Below are positions 37,501 to 46,957 of a stretch of 64,000 nucleotides of DNA, piece by piece. The stretch spans positions 16,374,543 through 16,438,542 of the forward strand of contig NC_092012.1 in assembly GCF_042242105.1 (NCBI RefSeq), in the 5' to 3' direction. The notes beneath the pieces were generated by a model. It saw only the letters and a list, made by a program, of their open reading frames with translations, searched no databases and was not told the DNA's origin. Origin of the DNA: Pempheris klunzingeri. Its lineage: Eukaryota > Chordata > Actinopteri > Acropomatiformes > Pempheridae. The number at the start of each line of letters is the position of its first letter. Within the stretch, counting starts at the first letter, position 1. The position numbers were made by a program, and so were the translations under genes.

Positions 37501-40500
37501 AGCAGCATGCACCATTTTGTGTTCCAAAGTGAAACCAAGGTGAGAAATAACTGACAACTGTTTTGTTTGTTTGCCTGTTTTTAATCAGGAGAAGACTCCA
37601 AGCACAGCTGCTCAAGCTTCTACCTCAGTAGGTTCAGGTTTCAGCGTGCACAGCGTGTTGCAGTGGGCCTCTGCGTTAAGCTCAGTAAGTCTGACGTAAA
37701 GCTCGATTCCTAATATTTGATGTTTTGTTTTAATGCTGCTAATTTGTGTTCAGGAAAGATTTGTGTGTGTGTGTGTATATCTATATATAGTAGTAAATGA
37801 GACTGCTACACTTGTGTTACTTTGAATGTAGTATTAGTTGCTAATAATCACTGCTTTAACCCAAGGGTCCAAGTACATCATCACTGGCTGCTTCTTTGGC
37901 TGTCCAAGGTACTGGTGTGGATACTACATCACCATCTCCCTCCCTGCCAATCCCTGTAAGTATAACACATGACACTGGAATCCCTTTTTCTGTATAAATG
38001 AATATAACATACAGTCAGAAGTAATGTGTTGGTAGTGTGAACTCTGTTCATATGAGTTGCACACACAGTAACTTTTAACTAATTTGACATCTCTTTTATC
38101 CTAGGTTGCCCCAGGAGCTGCAAGCACCTCACCGCAGTCTGCACCACCAGCTGAACTCCGTGAAAGTTTTAATGCGGTGACTGTAGATCGCCTCCACCAA
38201 GAGACTGAGTCAAGCTCAACGGCAAAATCAAAATCAGATGAGAACTCGGAAAAAGCCTCGAGTCAGTCAAAGACTATTGTGAATGACAGCTGCTTGATGG
38301 AGCTGTTTAAGAAGTGTCAGACTTGTGGACAGCCCATAACCAAAAAGAAAGTGTCTCACTGTGGTGCACAAAAGAAGGTGAGGTGGAGCTGCCTTGGTGG
38401 ACACAGTGGCATATGGATGTCGTCGCCGCATCTTTGGGAGGCGTTTCCTGAAATCCACCTTCTTACGACTCTTTCCGTTTTGTTTTCTGGAGGCACCTTT
38501 GCACATTTTAAAAAATGGGCCAAACATCTACACCTGAATTTCATCGGGCATAAAACCTTCTTTGAAATTCAGAAGGCATACCTCACTCCAGAGATGACAC
38601 CGACGACCAGGACTGAGCAGGAAGGGGTCTTTGCCAAGGGGGTCCACCAACAGCCTGAAGACACTCTTCACATGTCAGGTGATGGTTGATGCGATTCGTC
38701 TGGTTTCAGCATCAACAAGTAAAAAGTCTCAAGCTTGTCTAATGGTTTTAATGCATAAAACAAAGGAAGAAATGTGCTTATACTGTATGTTGTTGACAGA
38801 TTTAGAAAGGCACGTGTCCTGCGGTCAATAGTTGGCAGAACTCAACCGTTTGAGCAGCAGGTCGGTAGATTGAGCATGTTGAATTTGTGGGGCTGTCTGA
38901 CTGGCTGTTTAACGTGGTGAATCTGCGATTTTGCCGTATTGCTGTGGGGTTTCCTCATTTTTCATATCAGCCTTTGCTTCTTTTCTTGAGCTAAACCTCT
39001 TGGTCCAACAACGCCAAAGCACAACAGAACCCTACAGTGCCAGTTGCAACTTTTTATCCAACATTTTCTTAATTACCTTTCCAGTATGTGATGGAACTGT
39101 TAAATCTGTCAAAGTATCACAGTCATGTGCTAATGGCAGGCTGGTTGGTTCTATTTTTCCATGATTACTTTTGGATAAGACCACATACATGCTGGTGGTC
39201 AGCTGCCGTCTCTGCTGCATGTTCAGGTGCAACTTGTAACATCTAACATGAAGCAATCCAAAATTTTCCTTTTCTCTCTGCTGGTGCTCAGTGAGTAGTT
39301 TGGTGTGTCAGGGCCCTGTAGATCACTCTGTAGGTGAGAGTAGGTCACTTCAGTAAACACCTGAAAGTACTGAGTGATTGAGTGACTGAATATTTTCTTG
39401 TTCTTACTTTGAAGATCATCTGAAGAAAATTAAGGCGAGGTCGAGGAGAAGAGAGAAGGGAGCTCTGTCGCCCTGGTCAAGGTGAGGCAGCATGTACAAA
39501 CTGTACATAATACTATACTTTGCTGACTTGGTGCAACTAATCACACTAATATGTTCAACTACAACATTAGTTAAAGGTGCTCTGTGTGTACCGCTATTGT
39601 CTGTGATTTGAGTTTGACTTTAATTGCTCTTGTATAGTTTGTTTTATTCTACTCTTGTTTTCATTTTGTATGCATAGAATTATTTCATTATTTACTTTTC
39701 TGAGGATTCTGTATTTATCTGTACTTATTTCTTTGTCTTTGTGCTGCTGTAACACCTAAATGTCTCCTTTTGGGGATCAATAAAGGATCGTCTCATTTTA
39801 CATATCATAAAGGGGAACTAATTTTGCACTACCAAGTCATCTATAGATCAGAGAAAACAACGGAAATCCAATTAAATTAGATTGTTGGCACAGTTTTGAA
39901 ACAGCTCACTTTAAATCTGGAGTGCAGTACGTAGAAATGAATGACCATTGCGTTCAAGTCTTCGTCAAGCAAGTTCATACAATGCTGATTAAAGGCAGGC
40001 ACTGCAACTTAAGAAGCTATATTGGTTGAAATTGTCATAACAGCCCGACAACAATAAAAAAAAAATCTGGTGTCTGTGGCTGCCACAGGCCTGTATCAAA
40101 CTAAAGCTAGCAAGCTAGTCACACAAGAATGGCCGAGAAAGTGCAGCCAAGATTTAAATTACGGCTCAGCGACAGACTGAAGTGAGTTACCATAAAGACG
40201 CACACACCCACTGAGCAGAAGAACAAGAGAGCGTCGTTTAATGAGCTAACAGCACAACGCTCAGCCTCTCAGTCGAGTGAGCAGTTCCTATGAGCTAAAG
40301 GTAACGTTACATTTGTGACGACTGTTTTGCTGGTATTTATCAGGGCGGCCTGGATCCTTAAAAGTTAAAATCTTAAATAATTATTTATTGCATGCTGTCA
40401 GCCTGGTCCAAAATTCATTCCAAAAACAAAATGTATGAACATTTAAGGTTTGACAATTATTAACTATTAAAAGAGTTAACTTCAGATGTCTCTGTTATCC

Positions 40501-43500
40501 TGTTACAGTTCAGCTACAGTGAACAAATAGCTTATGCAACTCTGGCTGTAAGACAGTTGTAGTGTTTTAAATGTATTTTTTTCACATTAATAAACTTATT
40601 GCAGCACATTTTCAACCAATTATTGTCATTTTGCCTTACTTGTACTTTTGAATTGGCAGCATTTGCTTTTTTTTTCATTTGTGACTTTCACCTTTGAGAA
40701 TCTCTTGAGTTTTTCTCGTACACTTGACTTTTAAATCTCAGAGAATATCAGTTTTTGTAGTGGAAATTCTGCAGGTGAATCTCCTCCATCTCTTGGGCAT
40801 TTTGATTAAAAAATGAGAATGAAAATGAGAAATCAGAAATGAATAGTAATTATCAGATAATTAATAATTATATTAATTAATATGACTTACTGTGAGTCCA
40901 CCTCATGGGTGCCACTTCTTTTGAAAAAAAGAAAAACAAAGAATGAAAAGCCAATTTAACTGATTTTGTCTCATTAAAATATACAAAACGATCAATTATG
41001 ATCAACAATTAATAACTAGTTATCATATCAAAAGCTAGTAAAGTTAAAGGATTTTGAGGTCTCGGCAGAGAGGAGGTTGGCATCATTGACTCTTGTACAA
41101 CATAAACAGAGACCAACAAGTATCTCTACTGTTACTGACCTGAGGATGTCGGGGGTCATGTGCCACATATTGACCAATGGTAGCTGAAGGCTGGGTCCAG
41201 TGGGTGCATTGCGCACGTAGGTGTGAAAACCTAAGGACTTTGCGAAACTGAGTTCACAAAAAAAGCCCTTTTGTTCATGAGACAAAGAAACACATTGTCC
41301 CCACCATTTTGAGGTGGTGGAGGCCCAACTCTACTTGGATTTCTACGAATGTATTTTCACATTTAATATTAAATTTTATTTGCACAATTGGCCTTAAATT
41401 GAATTAAACAGTGGCATTAAAAAGTCTTAAATTCAACTTGCTGATACATGTAGACATCTTGGTTTATATGATTGTGGCATTTAACAGTGTTTATTTGCTA
41501 GACTGAAAAACTAAGAGAGGCCATTGTACATTGCACAGAGTGAACAAGGGACCTGGTGGCGGTGTTCATGTGTTTTGGGGGGAGGATAGCCTATAGGGAG
41601 GGGGTGAGATATGTTCAGTTGGATACTTTTAAGATCAAACTATTCTTGCTAGTTTCTCCACCTTGCAGATTTTAAGCCAGGTATCACTGCCAGGTAAATC
41701 TCTCCATATACTGGAGTTCCTAAATGTGGTGTTGCTGAACTGGTGCACAAATTGTGATGCATTTTACAGCAATGATTAGTTTGCTAGAGCTGAAGGGGGA
41801 GAAGTGCATTTTTGTTTTGTTTTGAGCTCTTAATAAGTTTTTAGGACCAGCTGCTGTAACTAAAGATAAAAGCTGCGAGAAGTGAACCTAAAGGACCGAC
41901 ATTTGTGAGAAAAGCATGAGAAAGATACAGGTCTGATACAGAGTTATTACTTTCACAGGAAATTTTGATAACTGTAGCCACATTTAGCTAAGTGAGTCTG
42001 CTACCTTGCCGATTGAACATCAAACATGCCAGAATGAGATGAGGACAGAAAGGGGAACCTTTTGATCTATTTCAAAGATGAAAGCATGCTCCCTTTGTGC
42101 TCACCTTTACCTGAAACCCACTTGACGTGTCATAATTGCAAAAAAGTCTTTTCAAGCAAGAAAGAGGAAAAAGTGGATATCATTGTTATGAAAGACTGGG
42201 AGAGATGGTGTGGGGAAACAACTCTGGGCACTTGTTGACAGACTGTGCAAGGAGGAGAAGAAAACTACATGGATGTGATCATTGACAGGAAAATAGTTAC
42301 TTCAGGCAGACACTTAAAGTATCACTAAACTATGTGGTCCCACCATAGCTTCCATTTTCTTAAAGGATGGACTAACAACAACGGGCTGGTCTGAGTGGAA
42401 TATATTAGACTACTTAATAAGATGCCAAGCAGTCCACTTAATAAGGTTATGTCTTGGTACTCGAAATCTAATCTCTAATATTCCCTGAGGAATCGACATA
42501 ATGGGCATATTCTATTTCAAGGCTTTCAAACAAGTACAAAGCTCTCAGACTGTTTGTTACTGACCAGAACTCAGTATTTTTATAGAGGCTCCGTTGTGAT
42601 TGAAGATCCATTTAATGAAGCCATGTTGCTCCATTGTGGAGGCATGAGGTGGTTCAATAAGCTTGTAATTTGCCAAAGTTTAGTACTCCCACCTTTGGTT
42701 TCAAAATTTGGCATACTGGCTTTCATAATGAAATTATCATTTAAAATGTGACTGGTTGTAAACTCAAACTGAAGCACAACTAGCACGACTGCAGATAAGA
42801 GATATTTAAATCTATGTCAACACATCATCACTTCTTTAATTATCATCTTTACAGCTCCAGCTACATCTAAACACCCAAACAGCAAAAAATATTTTCCCCC
42901 TCATCCCCTCTCTCTGGTCAGGCTGATAATGTCAGTTTGATTCAGCATCTAATCTATGAAATAACCACACTGACACTATTTAAGTCACAGGCATTAAAAA
43001 ACATCGGCTTGTAGAATCAGTTTCTACCGTAACTATGACCGAGCTAGTTGTCTGTAAACAATTAGATGTACTCGTAGTCTATGTTTTAATACCTGCTCTC
43101 ACCACTGATGCATTCAGACGAAATCAACCACATAAACTTGAAACAAGTTCATCTGTAACTAAGGTGTTTGGTAAACCGAGGGTGAGTTTGCATGTTTCCG
43201 GATGAGGTTTTGTGTCTAATGACAAGGTTTCTTTTTGCAGTTATGAAAAGAGATCCTCGGTATCGCTGACCTCCACAGGAACATGCATGCAGGAGCCTAC
43301 TGCGCTATCAAGCCACCGAGTTGATGTTGAGCATCAGAGTGAAACTACAGCTATGGTATCAGAGGTGGACTGGCTCCAGGACAGGTTATTATTGAGCTTT
43401 TGCAGCTTTCAGTAGGTTTATATGTCTGTGAGTATTCTTTCGACTCCAGTACCTGCAATGTAATTTTTCATTTTCAGTTTTGAGGAGATGGAGGTCACCA

Positions 43501-45788
43501 TTGATGAGGAGGAATGCAACAGTGTGAAGAACAGACTGTAACTTTATGCTTTATTTAACAGGATATATCATATCTTAATTTTAGCTTCTTTGGCTCATTT
43601 GATTCTCATATCAAATTGTTTTTCATGTAATAGATCTGACTTGGACAGTGATTTGGAAAATGTTGGAGAAACCACTGAGCTGAGCGCTCCAGGAGGTGAT
43701 GACTCTGATGAGGACGTCTATGTACCAATAATTCCTCAGAGGTACCTATTTGTATTTGATGAGGCTCAGAAAAAGTGGGGATCTTGGAAAAATTTTAAGT
43801 GACTCATGTGAACCCTGAATATATTGAACGGAGTATATTTAGACGTCTGTATATTGAAGGCTATAAAGGTTTTAGACCCAACCCACAATTTTGACATGCA
43901 GAAATTATTATTACTATGTATGTTTCATGTATTTTCTCCCATCTGTCAGTTATTTTTGCTCATAATGGACCGTAGAGGAGGCAAATGGAGCAGCGTCACA
44001 CTGAAAACCTTCAGATACAGCTCTGTAGTAGAGGCGAGGATTAATTTGAGGTTGCACTGTCCAGAGCAGCCTTTCCAATCAGGCAGGTTTGAGCGAGGGT
44101 AATGCCCATTCAACCCTCTTGACATGTTCTACCTTACTAAAAGCAACGTGAAAAGGTGCCATGTTATTAGAGTTATCAAATAAAGAATGAATTATAGCAT
44201 ATTTATAGTCCGATTCTGAACAAGAATCATACTGGAAGTATTAATTTACTTTAAGTGTAATTGTTTACTATTTAACCATAAATCTAATTTTTAAACTGAC
44301 CAAAAATAATATGAGTAGAACGTTTAAACTTTTAAAACCAATCTTCTCCGAGTGCCACAATAAAAGGATATTGATATTTTGAATGGGCAATAAAGAAACA
44401 AATGAAAATGGAGAAAAACAGAGGTTTGGCCTTTTTCATTATTATAAAGATAACATCAGAAGTGGAAACCAGTAATATTTATTTATTTATTCAGACTCTT
44501 AAGCCAAAGAGTGCACAGGGGAATCAGCTTTAGCCACTTAAGCACATTATTCTTGTGCTTGAAACCACAGACTCATAAATGATCTGCCGCGCCTCTTTTT
44601 CTTTCGCCCCCTACATTAAGTCTGTATATAATGTAAAAATGTAGAAGGATACATTGATATCGGGGGAACAATCAGTTGTTGGATTTTCTAAATTATATAA
44701 AGCAGGTGTGTCAGTCTGGTGATTTCTCTTACAGGTCCACGTCGTCTGAACTTCTACTGGAGTGTGAAGAAGAGGAGCTGGAGCCGTGGCAGCAGCCAAC
44801 GTTACATGTTCACGTAAAAGAAGAGGATGATGTCGGAGAGTTGAGTATGTCGCACCAAATTCACGAAGAACATGTTGGTGTTGAGATTTTCAATCATCCG
44901 ACCTCTGTACGTCTTTAAAATGCAAAGAAGAGTTGAGTCGATACCCGTCATTATGTACAGTAAAATAACCTACCACTATTGGTTGAATATTGATAGTTTA
45001 TTACAATATTGATAATTGAGTCATATTAAAAAATACAAACAGTATTTCATAGATGGATTAAGATAGACTACTAGTGTGTTTGTCGATATATTCTCAAGTG
45101 CCTGATTTGGTCTTTTTGTATGTTCTTACAGGTAACGACAAAACAGATTTTAAACCTGATCCTTCACTTCTTCAGAGAAACACAGTGAGTACTTCACCAC
45201 CTAAGCTGGAACTCTGCACCCTCTTTTCTTCAACCACTAATTAATGACTCTATTAGAATTAGTTCATGTGTAATAAATGACTCCAATAATGGGTGACCAA
45301 GCGCCATAAATACCTTGTCACGTAATGCAAATTCTACATGGTTACGAGTAACGTTTGTTGAAATATGGACTCTTTCTCCATCTCACAGGGCGTCATCGTA
45401 GCTTCTCCAGAGTTAACAAGTAATTCTGAGTTCATTGGCTCTCTGGCAGCACCGAGCCAGGCTGGAAGTTCATTTACATTAGTACCAGGTAAAAGTGAAG
45501 ATGACTTTGTTAGTAATTATTAATTAATTATTTCTCATCTTTTCAATGATTGTGTAATGGACCTTGTGTTTTTGTCGCACTGCCATTCTAGTGACAGTGA
45601 AAACTGAGGATGACAATGATGTCCACACTTCAGAGGTGCATCAAATCAGCAACAGCTCCGTGTCCCCATCCAGTCCTGCAGTATGTACAACATCATCTAT
45701 GCAGTTGCATTCAGATCACTGCAACTCACGGACCCTCTCTGTACCTTTTTCTCTGCCTTGCTTTACTGGCACATCAAACAAAGAATAA
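31284..45788 (+). CDS. Chimeric nuclear-protein gene: basic/Trp N-terminal domain joined to ZNF280-like N-terminal exons
   Basis: Unnamed gene. Proposed exons: 31284-31525, 43241-43384, 43478-43537, 43634-43741, 44735-44844, 45132-45184, 45389-45488 and 45592-45788; every junction has AG/GT and compatible phase, giving a predicted 337 residues. Residues 1-82 are basic and contain RVKTRINISHSFTRWRKFKE followed by DGDVADYLLNFY, an N-terminal domain I recall from many teleost transposase-derived or zinc-finger proteins. Residues about 82-185 are an acidic linker (DSDLENVGE, DDSDEDVYVP). From about 186 the product resembles the ZNF280D N-terminus: [25 protein letters not shown] and SFTLVPG. There is no zinc finger. 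The first intron (11.7 kb) encloses the THAP gene. A stop at 45786-45788 and AATAAA at 45931 fit the end; an alternative last exon is at 46880. Function unknown; expression needs RNA evidence. Confidence 0.6.
31526..35770 (+). other. Intron sequence without recognised gene
   Basis: Non-coding DNA between the 31284 exon and the THAP gene promoter. It holds the GATA tract at 32472-32502 and short poly-T runs. An exon-like stretch at 33014-33160 with AG and GTAGGC borders was tested and does not keep an open frame from the 31284 exon. Confidence 0.55.
32472..32502. repeat. (GATA)n microsatellite
   Basis: About seven to eight GATA units in the 11.7 kb first intron. Confidence 0.9.
35786..35805 (+). 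promoter_or_regulatory. ZNF143/THAP11-type motif (ACTAC...TCCCAGAATGC)
   Basis: The sequence ACTACGTTTCCCAGAATGCA matches the SBS2-like element bound in vertebrates by ZNF143 and THAP11 (ACTAC, then TCCCA, then TGC with fixed spacing). It lies 166-186 bases upstream of the THAP gene start codon in a CpG-rich stretch, so it is a likely core promoter element of that gene. Confidence 0.65.
35972..36322 (+). CDS. THAP-domain exon
   Basis: Encodes the complete THAP domain (MPGMCSVPGCKGYKKARSR to HVIPSVF) and a short tail ending DSIGTE, then donor GTAAAT. THAP domains of this type bind specific DNA and occur in both transposases and domesticated regulators. Confidence 0.85.
35972..38689 (+). CDS. 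THAP-domain protein with partial transposase-like domain
   Basis: Exons 35972-36322, 37589-37684, 37866-37955 and 38105-38689, all phase 0, predicted 373 residues. Residues 1-96 form a THAP (C2CH) DNA-binding domain: zinc ligands C5, C10, C61, H64, invariant P27, W37 and P93, and the closing VIPSVF motif. Exons 2 and 3 encode a Ser/Thr/Pro-rich linker. Residues about 240-373 (C250/C253 in KKCQTCGQ, then VRWSCLGGHSGIW, LLTTLSVLFSGGTF and FIGHKTFFEIQ) resemble a domain of fish transposase-derived proteins, possibly Kolobok-like (from memory). The product stops at GDG, where relatives as I recall them read GDGRCDSPG: here TGA replaces the Arg codon, with DSSG following. So it is a truncated DNA-binding half, or the last exon splices onward at 38679. 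Start: ATG at 35972; the in-frame codon at 35954 is GTG. Confidence 0.72.
36880..37110 (+). mobile_element. Decayed dispersed repeat tail (GGGAGTTTTTC / TCTAGACCTG)
   Basis: The blocks TTAAAGGGGAGTTTTTCTTTG, CTTGCC-like GATTGCCTGCTCGTGTG, GTCTAGACCTGGTCTCTGTG and GAATTGGCACTATGTGGC follow the order of a very common fish LINE/SINE 3' tail. It sits in the first intron of the THAP gene. Confidence 0.5.
37589..37684 (+). CDS. THAP gene linker exon 2
   Basis: After TTAATCAG it encodes EKTPSTAAQASTSVGSG then FSVHSVLQWASALSS, donor GTAAGT; 96 nt, phase 0 both ends. Confidence 0.65.
37866..37955 (+). CDS. THAP gene linker exon 3
   Basis: After ACCCAAG it encodes GPSTSSLAASLAVQGTG and DTTSPSLPIP, donor GTAAGT; 90 nt, phase 0 both ends. 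The GPSTS start resembles exon 2, so the linker may have grown by exon duplication. Confidence 0.6.
38105..38689 (+). CDS. THAP gene exon with transposase-like domain
   Basis: After ATCCTAG it encodes VAPGAASTSPQSAPPAEL, a charged linker and then the Cys-rich transposase-like segment from KKCQTCGQ to the TGA at 38687-38689. A donor-like CAG/GTGATG at 38679 lies 10 bases before the stop codon and would leave phase 1. Confidence 0.75.
   Translation, partial: VAPGAASTSPQSAPPAELRESFNAVTVDRLHQETESSSTAKSKSDENSEKASSQSKTIVNDSCLMELFKKCQTCGQPITKKKVSHCGAQKKVRWSCLGGHSGIWMSSPHLWEAFPEIHLLTTLSVLFSGGTFAHFKKWAKHLHLNFIGHKTFFEIQKAYLTPEMTPTTRTEQEGVFAKGVHQQPEDTLHMSGDG
38690..39400 (+). pseudogene. Possible decayed remainder of the transposase domain
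   Basis: Directly after the TGA, in the same frame, come CDSSGFSIN and then TAA at 38720. The first part matches the remembered GDGRCDSPG motif around the first catalytic Asp of the related proteins. Further downstream I see no convincing conserved segment, only stops in all frames, so the catalytic half is lost or decayed past recognition. Confidence 0.4.
39415..39481 (+). CDS. Isolated exon HLKKIKARSRRREKGALSPW
   Basis: A 67-nt open block between TTTGAAG and AAG/GTGAGG encodes HLKKIKARSRRREKGALSPW, a basic, nuclear-localisation-like peptide. It needs phase 1 on entry and leaves phase 2. That excludes the 31284 exon (phase 2) as its donor but fits a splice from 38678 (phase 1) and a splice into 43241 (phase 2). 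It could also be chance. Confidence 0.4.
39779..39784 (+). terminator. Polyadenylation signal AATAAA
   Basis: Located 1.1 kb after the THAP gene stop, in a T-rich stretch ending GGGGATCAATAAAGG. It may be the 3' end of the THAP transcript; similar text also occurs at the 3' tails of fish dispersed repeats. Confidence 0.35.
40127..40160 (+). mobile_element. Repeat piece encoding MAEKVQPRF
   Basis: GAATGGCCGAGAAAGTGCAG and following bases are nearly identical to 50331-50362 (GAATGGCAGAGAAAGTGCAG). Both copies start an open frame MAEKVQP(R/K)F, so the shared element may have carried the 5' end of a coding region. Confidence 0.45.
41469..41659. mobile_element. Dispersed repeat, copy 1
   Basis: The segment from TGATTGTGGCATTTAAC through GACTGAAAAACTAAGAGAGG, GTTCATGTGTTTTGGGG and GGATACTTTTAAGAT to TAGTTTCTC aligns over its length with 50410-50592. 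The family is not named. Confidence 0.6.
43241..43384 (+). CDS. Linker exon (YEKRSS...)
   Basis: The acceptor is CTTTTTGCAG and the donor GACAG/GTTATT; phase 2 in, phase 2 out. It encodes YEKRSSVSLTSTGT, then a Ser/Glu-rich stretch ending EVDWLQD. Both the 31284 exon (directly) and the isolated exon at 39415 can splice into it in frame. Confidence 0.6.
43478..43537 (+). CDS. Acidic linker exon (FEEMEVTIDEEE)
   Basis: A 60-nt exon after TTTTCAG, ending CT/GTAACT, phase 2 to phase 2. It encodes FEEMEVTIDEEECNSVKNR. Read straight through, the frame stops at once with TAA, so splicing at this donor is required. Confidence 0.55.
43634..43741 (+). CDS. Acidic linker exon (SDLDSDLE...DEDVYVP)
   Basis: The acceptor is TAATAG and the donor CAGAG/GTACC, phase 2 to phase 2. 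It encodes SDLDSDLENVGETTEL and GGDDSDEDVYVPIIPQ. A Ser-Asp-rich segment ending in an acidic VYVP motif is what I recall in front of the transposase-like part of the related fish proteins. Confidence 0.6.
44735..44844 (+). CDS. ZNF280D exon-1-like exon
   Basis: It encodes [20 protein letters not shown] and an acidic tail (VKEEDDVGEL), donor TTGA/GTATGT. It matches the first znf280d coding exon at 51473-51590 ([17 protein letters not shown]) and has the same phase-1 donor with the same GTATGTC intron start. The acidic run followed by EPIFVG that znf280d has is not conserved here. Confidence 0.8.
45132..45184 (+). CDS. ZNF280D exon-2-like exon, shortened
   Basis: After TTCTTACAG it encodes SNDKTDFKPDPSLLQRNT, parallel to [18 protein letters not shown] at the start of the second znf280d exon. 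It ends with a donor GTGAGT just where the znf280d exon continues with GTGGGG, so a new splice site has shortened it. Confidence 0.75.
45389..45488 (+). CDS. ZNF280D exon-3-like exon
   Basis: It has exactly the same length (100 nt) and phases (0 to 1) as the third znf280d exon at 52043-52142. The 34-residue products share 19 identical positions by eye, including NSEFI and the end SFT-x-VPG. Confidence 0.8.
45592..45788 (+). CDS. ZNF280D exon-4-like terminal exon
   Basis: After CATTCTAG it encodes VTVKTEDDNDVHTSEV, QISNSS and SPAVCTTSSMQLHSD, parallel to QQISNN and [15 protein letters not shown] in the fourth znf280d exon. The frame then ends at TAA 45786-45788. A donor GTATGT at 45681 could instead splice in frame to the exon at 46880-46957. 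Confidence 0.7.
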
Positions 45789-45930
45789 GTAATAAGCATT
45801 AGTGTAACAAGAGAACACACTCCCAACAGGTACAGCAGGTATAATGAGTTGTTATAATTACACGCAATTTGTCTGTCAGTTACATTCCTCTTCAAGGATA
45901 TAGGTTTTATTGTAATATAATGTTCGGTAA

Positions 45931-45936
45931 AATAAA
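45931..45936 (+). terminator. Polyadenylation signal AATAAA
   Basis: Canonical hexamer about 145 bases after the TAA at 45788, fitting the end of the chimeric gene. Confidence 0.45.
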
Positions 45937-46475
45937 TTCTTAAAGCAAAAAACACTTTCAAGTGCTTCATTGCTGTATTATTGCATGCTAGTGGTTCTCG
46001 TTTCTCCTGAATACATTAAGATTTTGTGGGTACTGTTGAAAAAGTCTCATGGTGAAGCAGCTCAGAAGTGTTAGTTTTGCTGCTGTCAGCAGATCATGGC
46101 TGTTATATATATTATAAAAGCACTAAATCAATGGTTCCCAAACTCTCATGCCCCCCTTTGCTCAGATTTATGGGTTTGTTTTGTGGTGGAAAAACATCTG
46201 TTAAGTGCAATGCAGATAGAGACCAAAGAAATGTAAAAGCACCATTTGGTTTACAGAGTGTGTATTGGCCAGATAGGGAACAAAGAGGGGTTAAAAAAAA
46301 AAAAAAAGCTATTTGGTCTACAGGTTGAACCCCCCCACAGTCCTACCACAATAAAGGGCAACACCAGGCCCAGTGCTGGGAGCTTCTCTCTAACAGACTG
46401 CATGACCACTCTGTTTTACTGTGTAGAATAAACCGCACTTTACACGTTTGGTGACTCTCCGTTCATTCAAAATTT

Positions 46476-46600
46476 ACCATATTTTTCGGACTATAAGGCG
46501 CACTTAAAATCCTTTAATTTTCTCAAAAATCGACAGTGCGCCTTATAATCCGGTGCGCTTTATGTATTAATTCTGGTTGTGCTTACTGACCTCAAACTGA
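46476..46600. mobile_element. Dispersed element with TTTTTCGGACTATAAGGCGCAC core
   Basis: ATTTTTCGGACTATAAGGCG followed by GTGCGCCTTATAATCCGGTG gives two inverted occurrences of the ATAAGGCGCAC text. This matches a dispersed element recurring in many animal genomes; I do not name the superfamily. Confidence 0.55.
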
Positions 46601-46879
46601 TTTTATGTGGTACACGGCGCTCAAAAATCTGTCAAAATGTTTTATGTTTTCAAACTCCATGGTCCATAGTAGACTTTTTTCCTAGATGATCATTTCTCAT
46701 TATTAGTGATGGTACTGGGTCGCACAACACTGATGTCTTCAACATAATTAATTCGGACGGGGAACTTTTAAATGATGAGGCTTTACGTAGAGTTTTACTT
46801 TTGTAAGGAAGTGTTGACTGAGTTTGTCTGTCTGTGTGTTGTCTTATTTGCAAACAATAGTGTTTTTTTTTATCATCAG

Positions 46880-46957
46880 CAAGATTCTAAAGTAGATTTT
46901 AATAACGAGTCTAAACTGTCCCACTGGGAAGACCACATAGACTCGACATTGATCTGA
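46880..46957 (+). CDS. Possible alternative last exon
   Basis: A T-rich tract and ATCATCAG precede an open frame QDSKVDFNNESKLSHWED ending HIDSTLI and TGA. It is in frame (phase 0) with use of the GTATGT donor at 45681, giving a 327-residue variant. There is no homology I recognise. Confidence 0.4.
   Translation, partial: QDSKVDFNNESKLSHWEDHIDSTLI

Larger units (their letters stand above)
39482..43240 (+). other. Intron sequence without recognised gene, with repeat pieces
   Basis: 3.8 kb before the linker exon at 43241. It holds AATAAA at 39779, two separated pieces of the repeat that is contiguous at 50331-50592 (40127-40160 and 41469-41659), and AT-rich DNA. A short frame near 42110-42200 with a Cys-x2-Cys pair was seen but has no supported exon borders. 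Confidence 0.5.

Noticed and set aside
38377..38382. Strong donor-like AAG/GTGAGG inside the THAP gene's transposase-like exon
   Set aside because: Coding similarity to the transposase-like domain continues straight across it, so it is probably not used; a minor isoform cannot be excluded.
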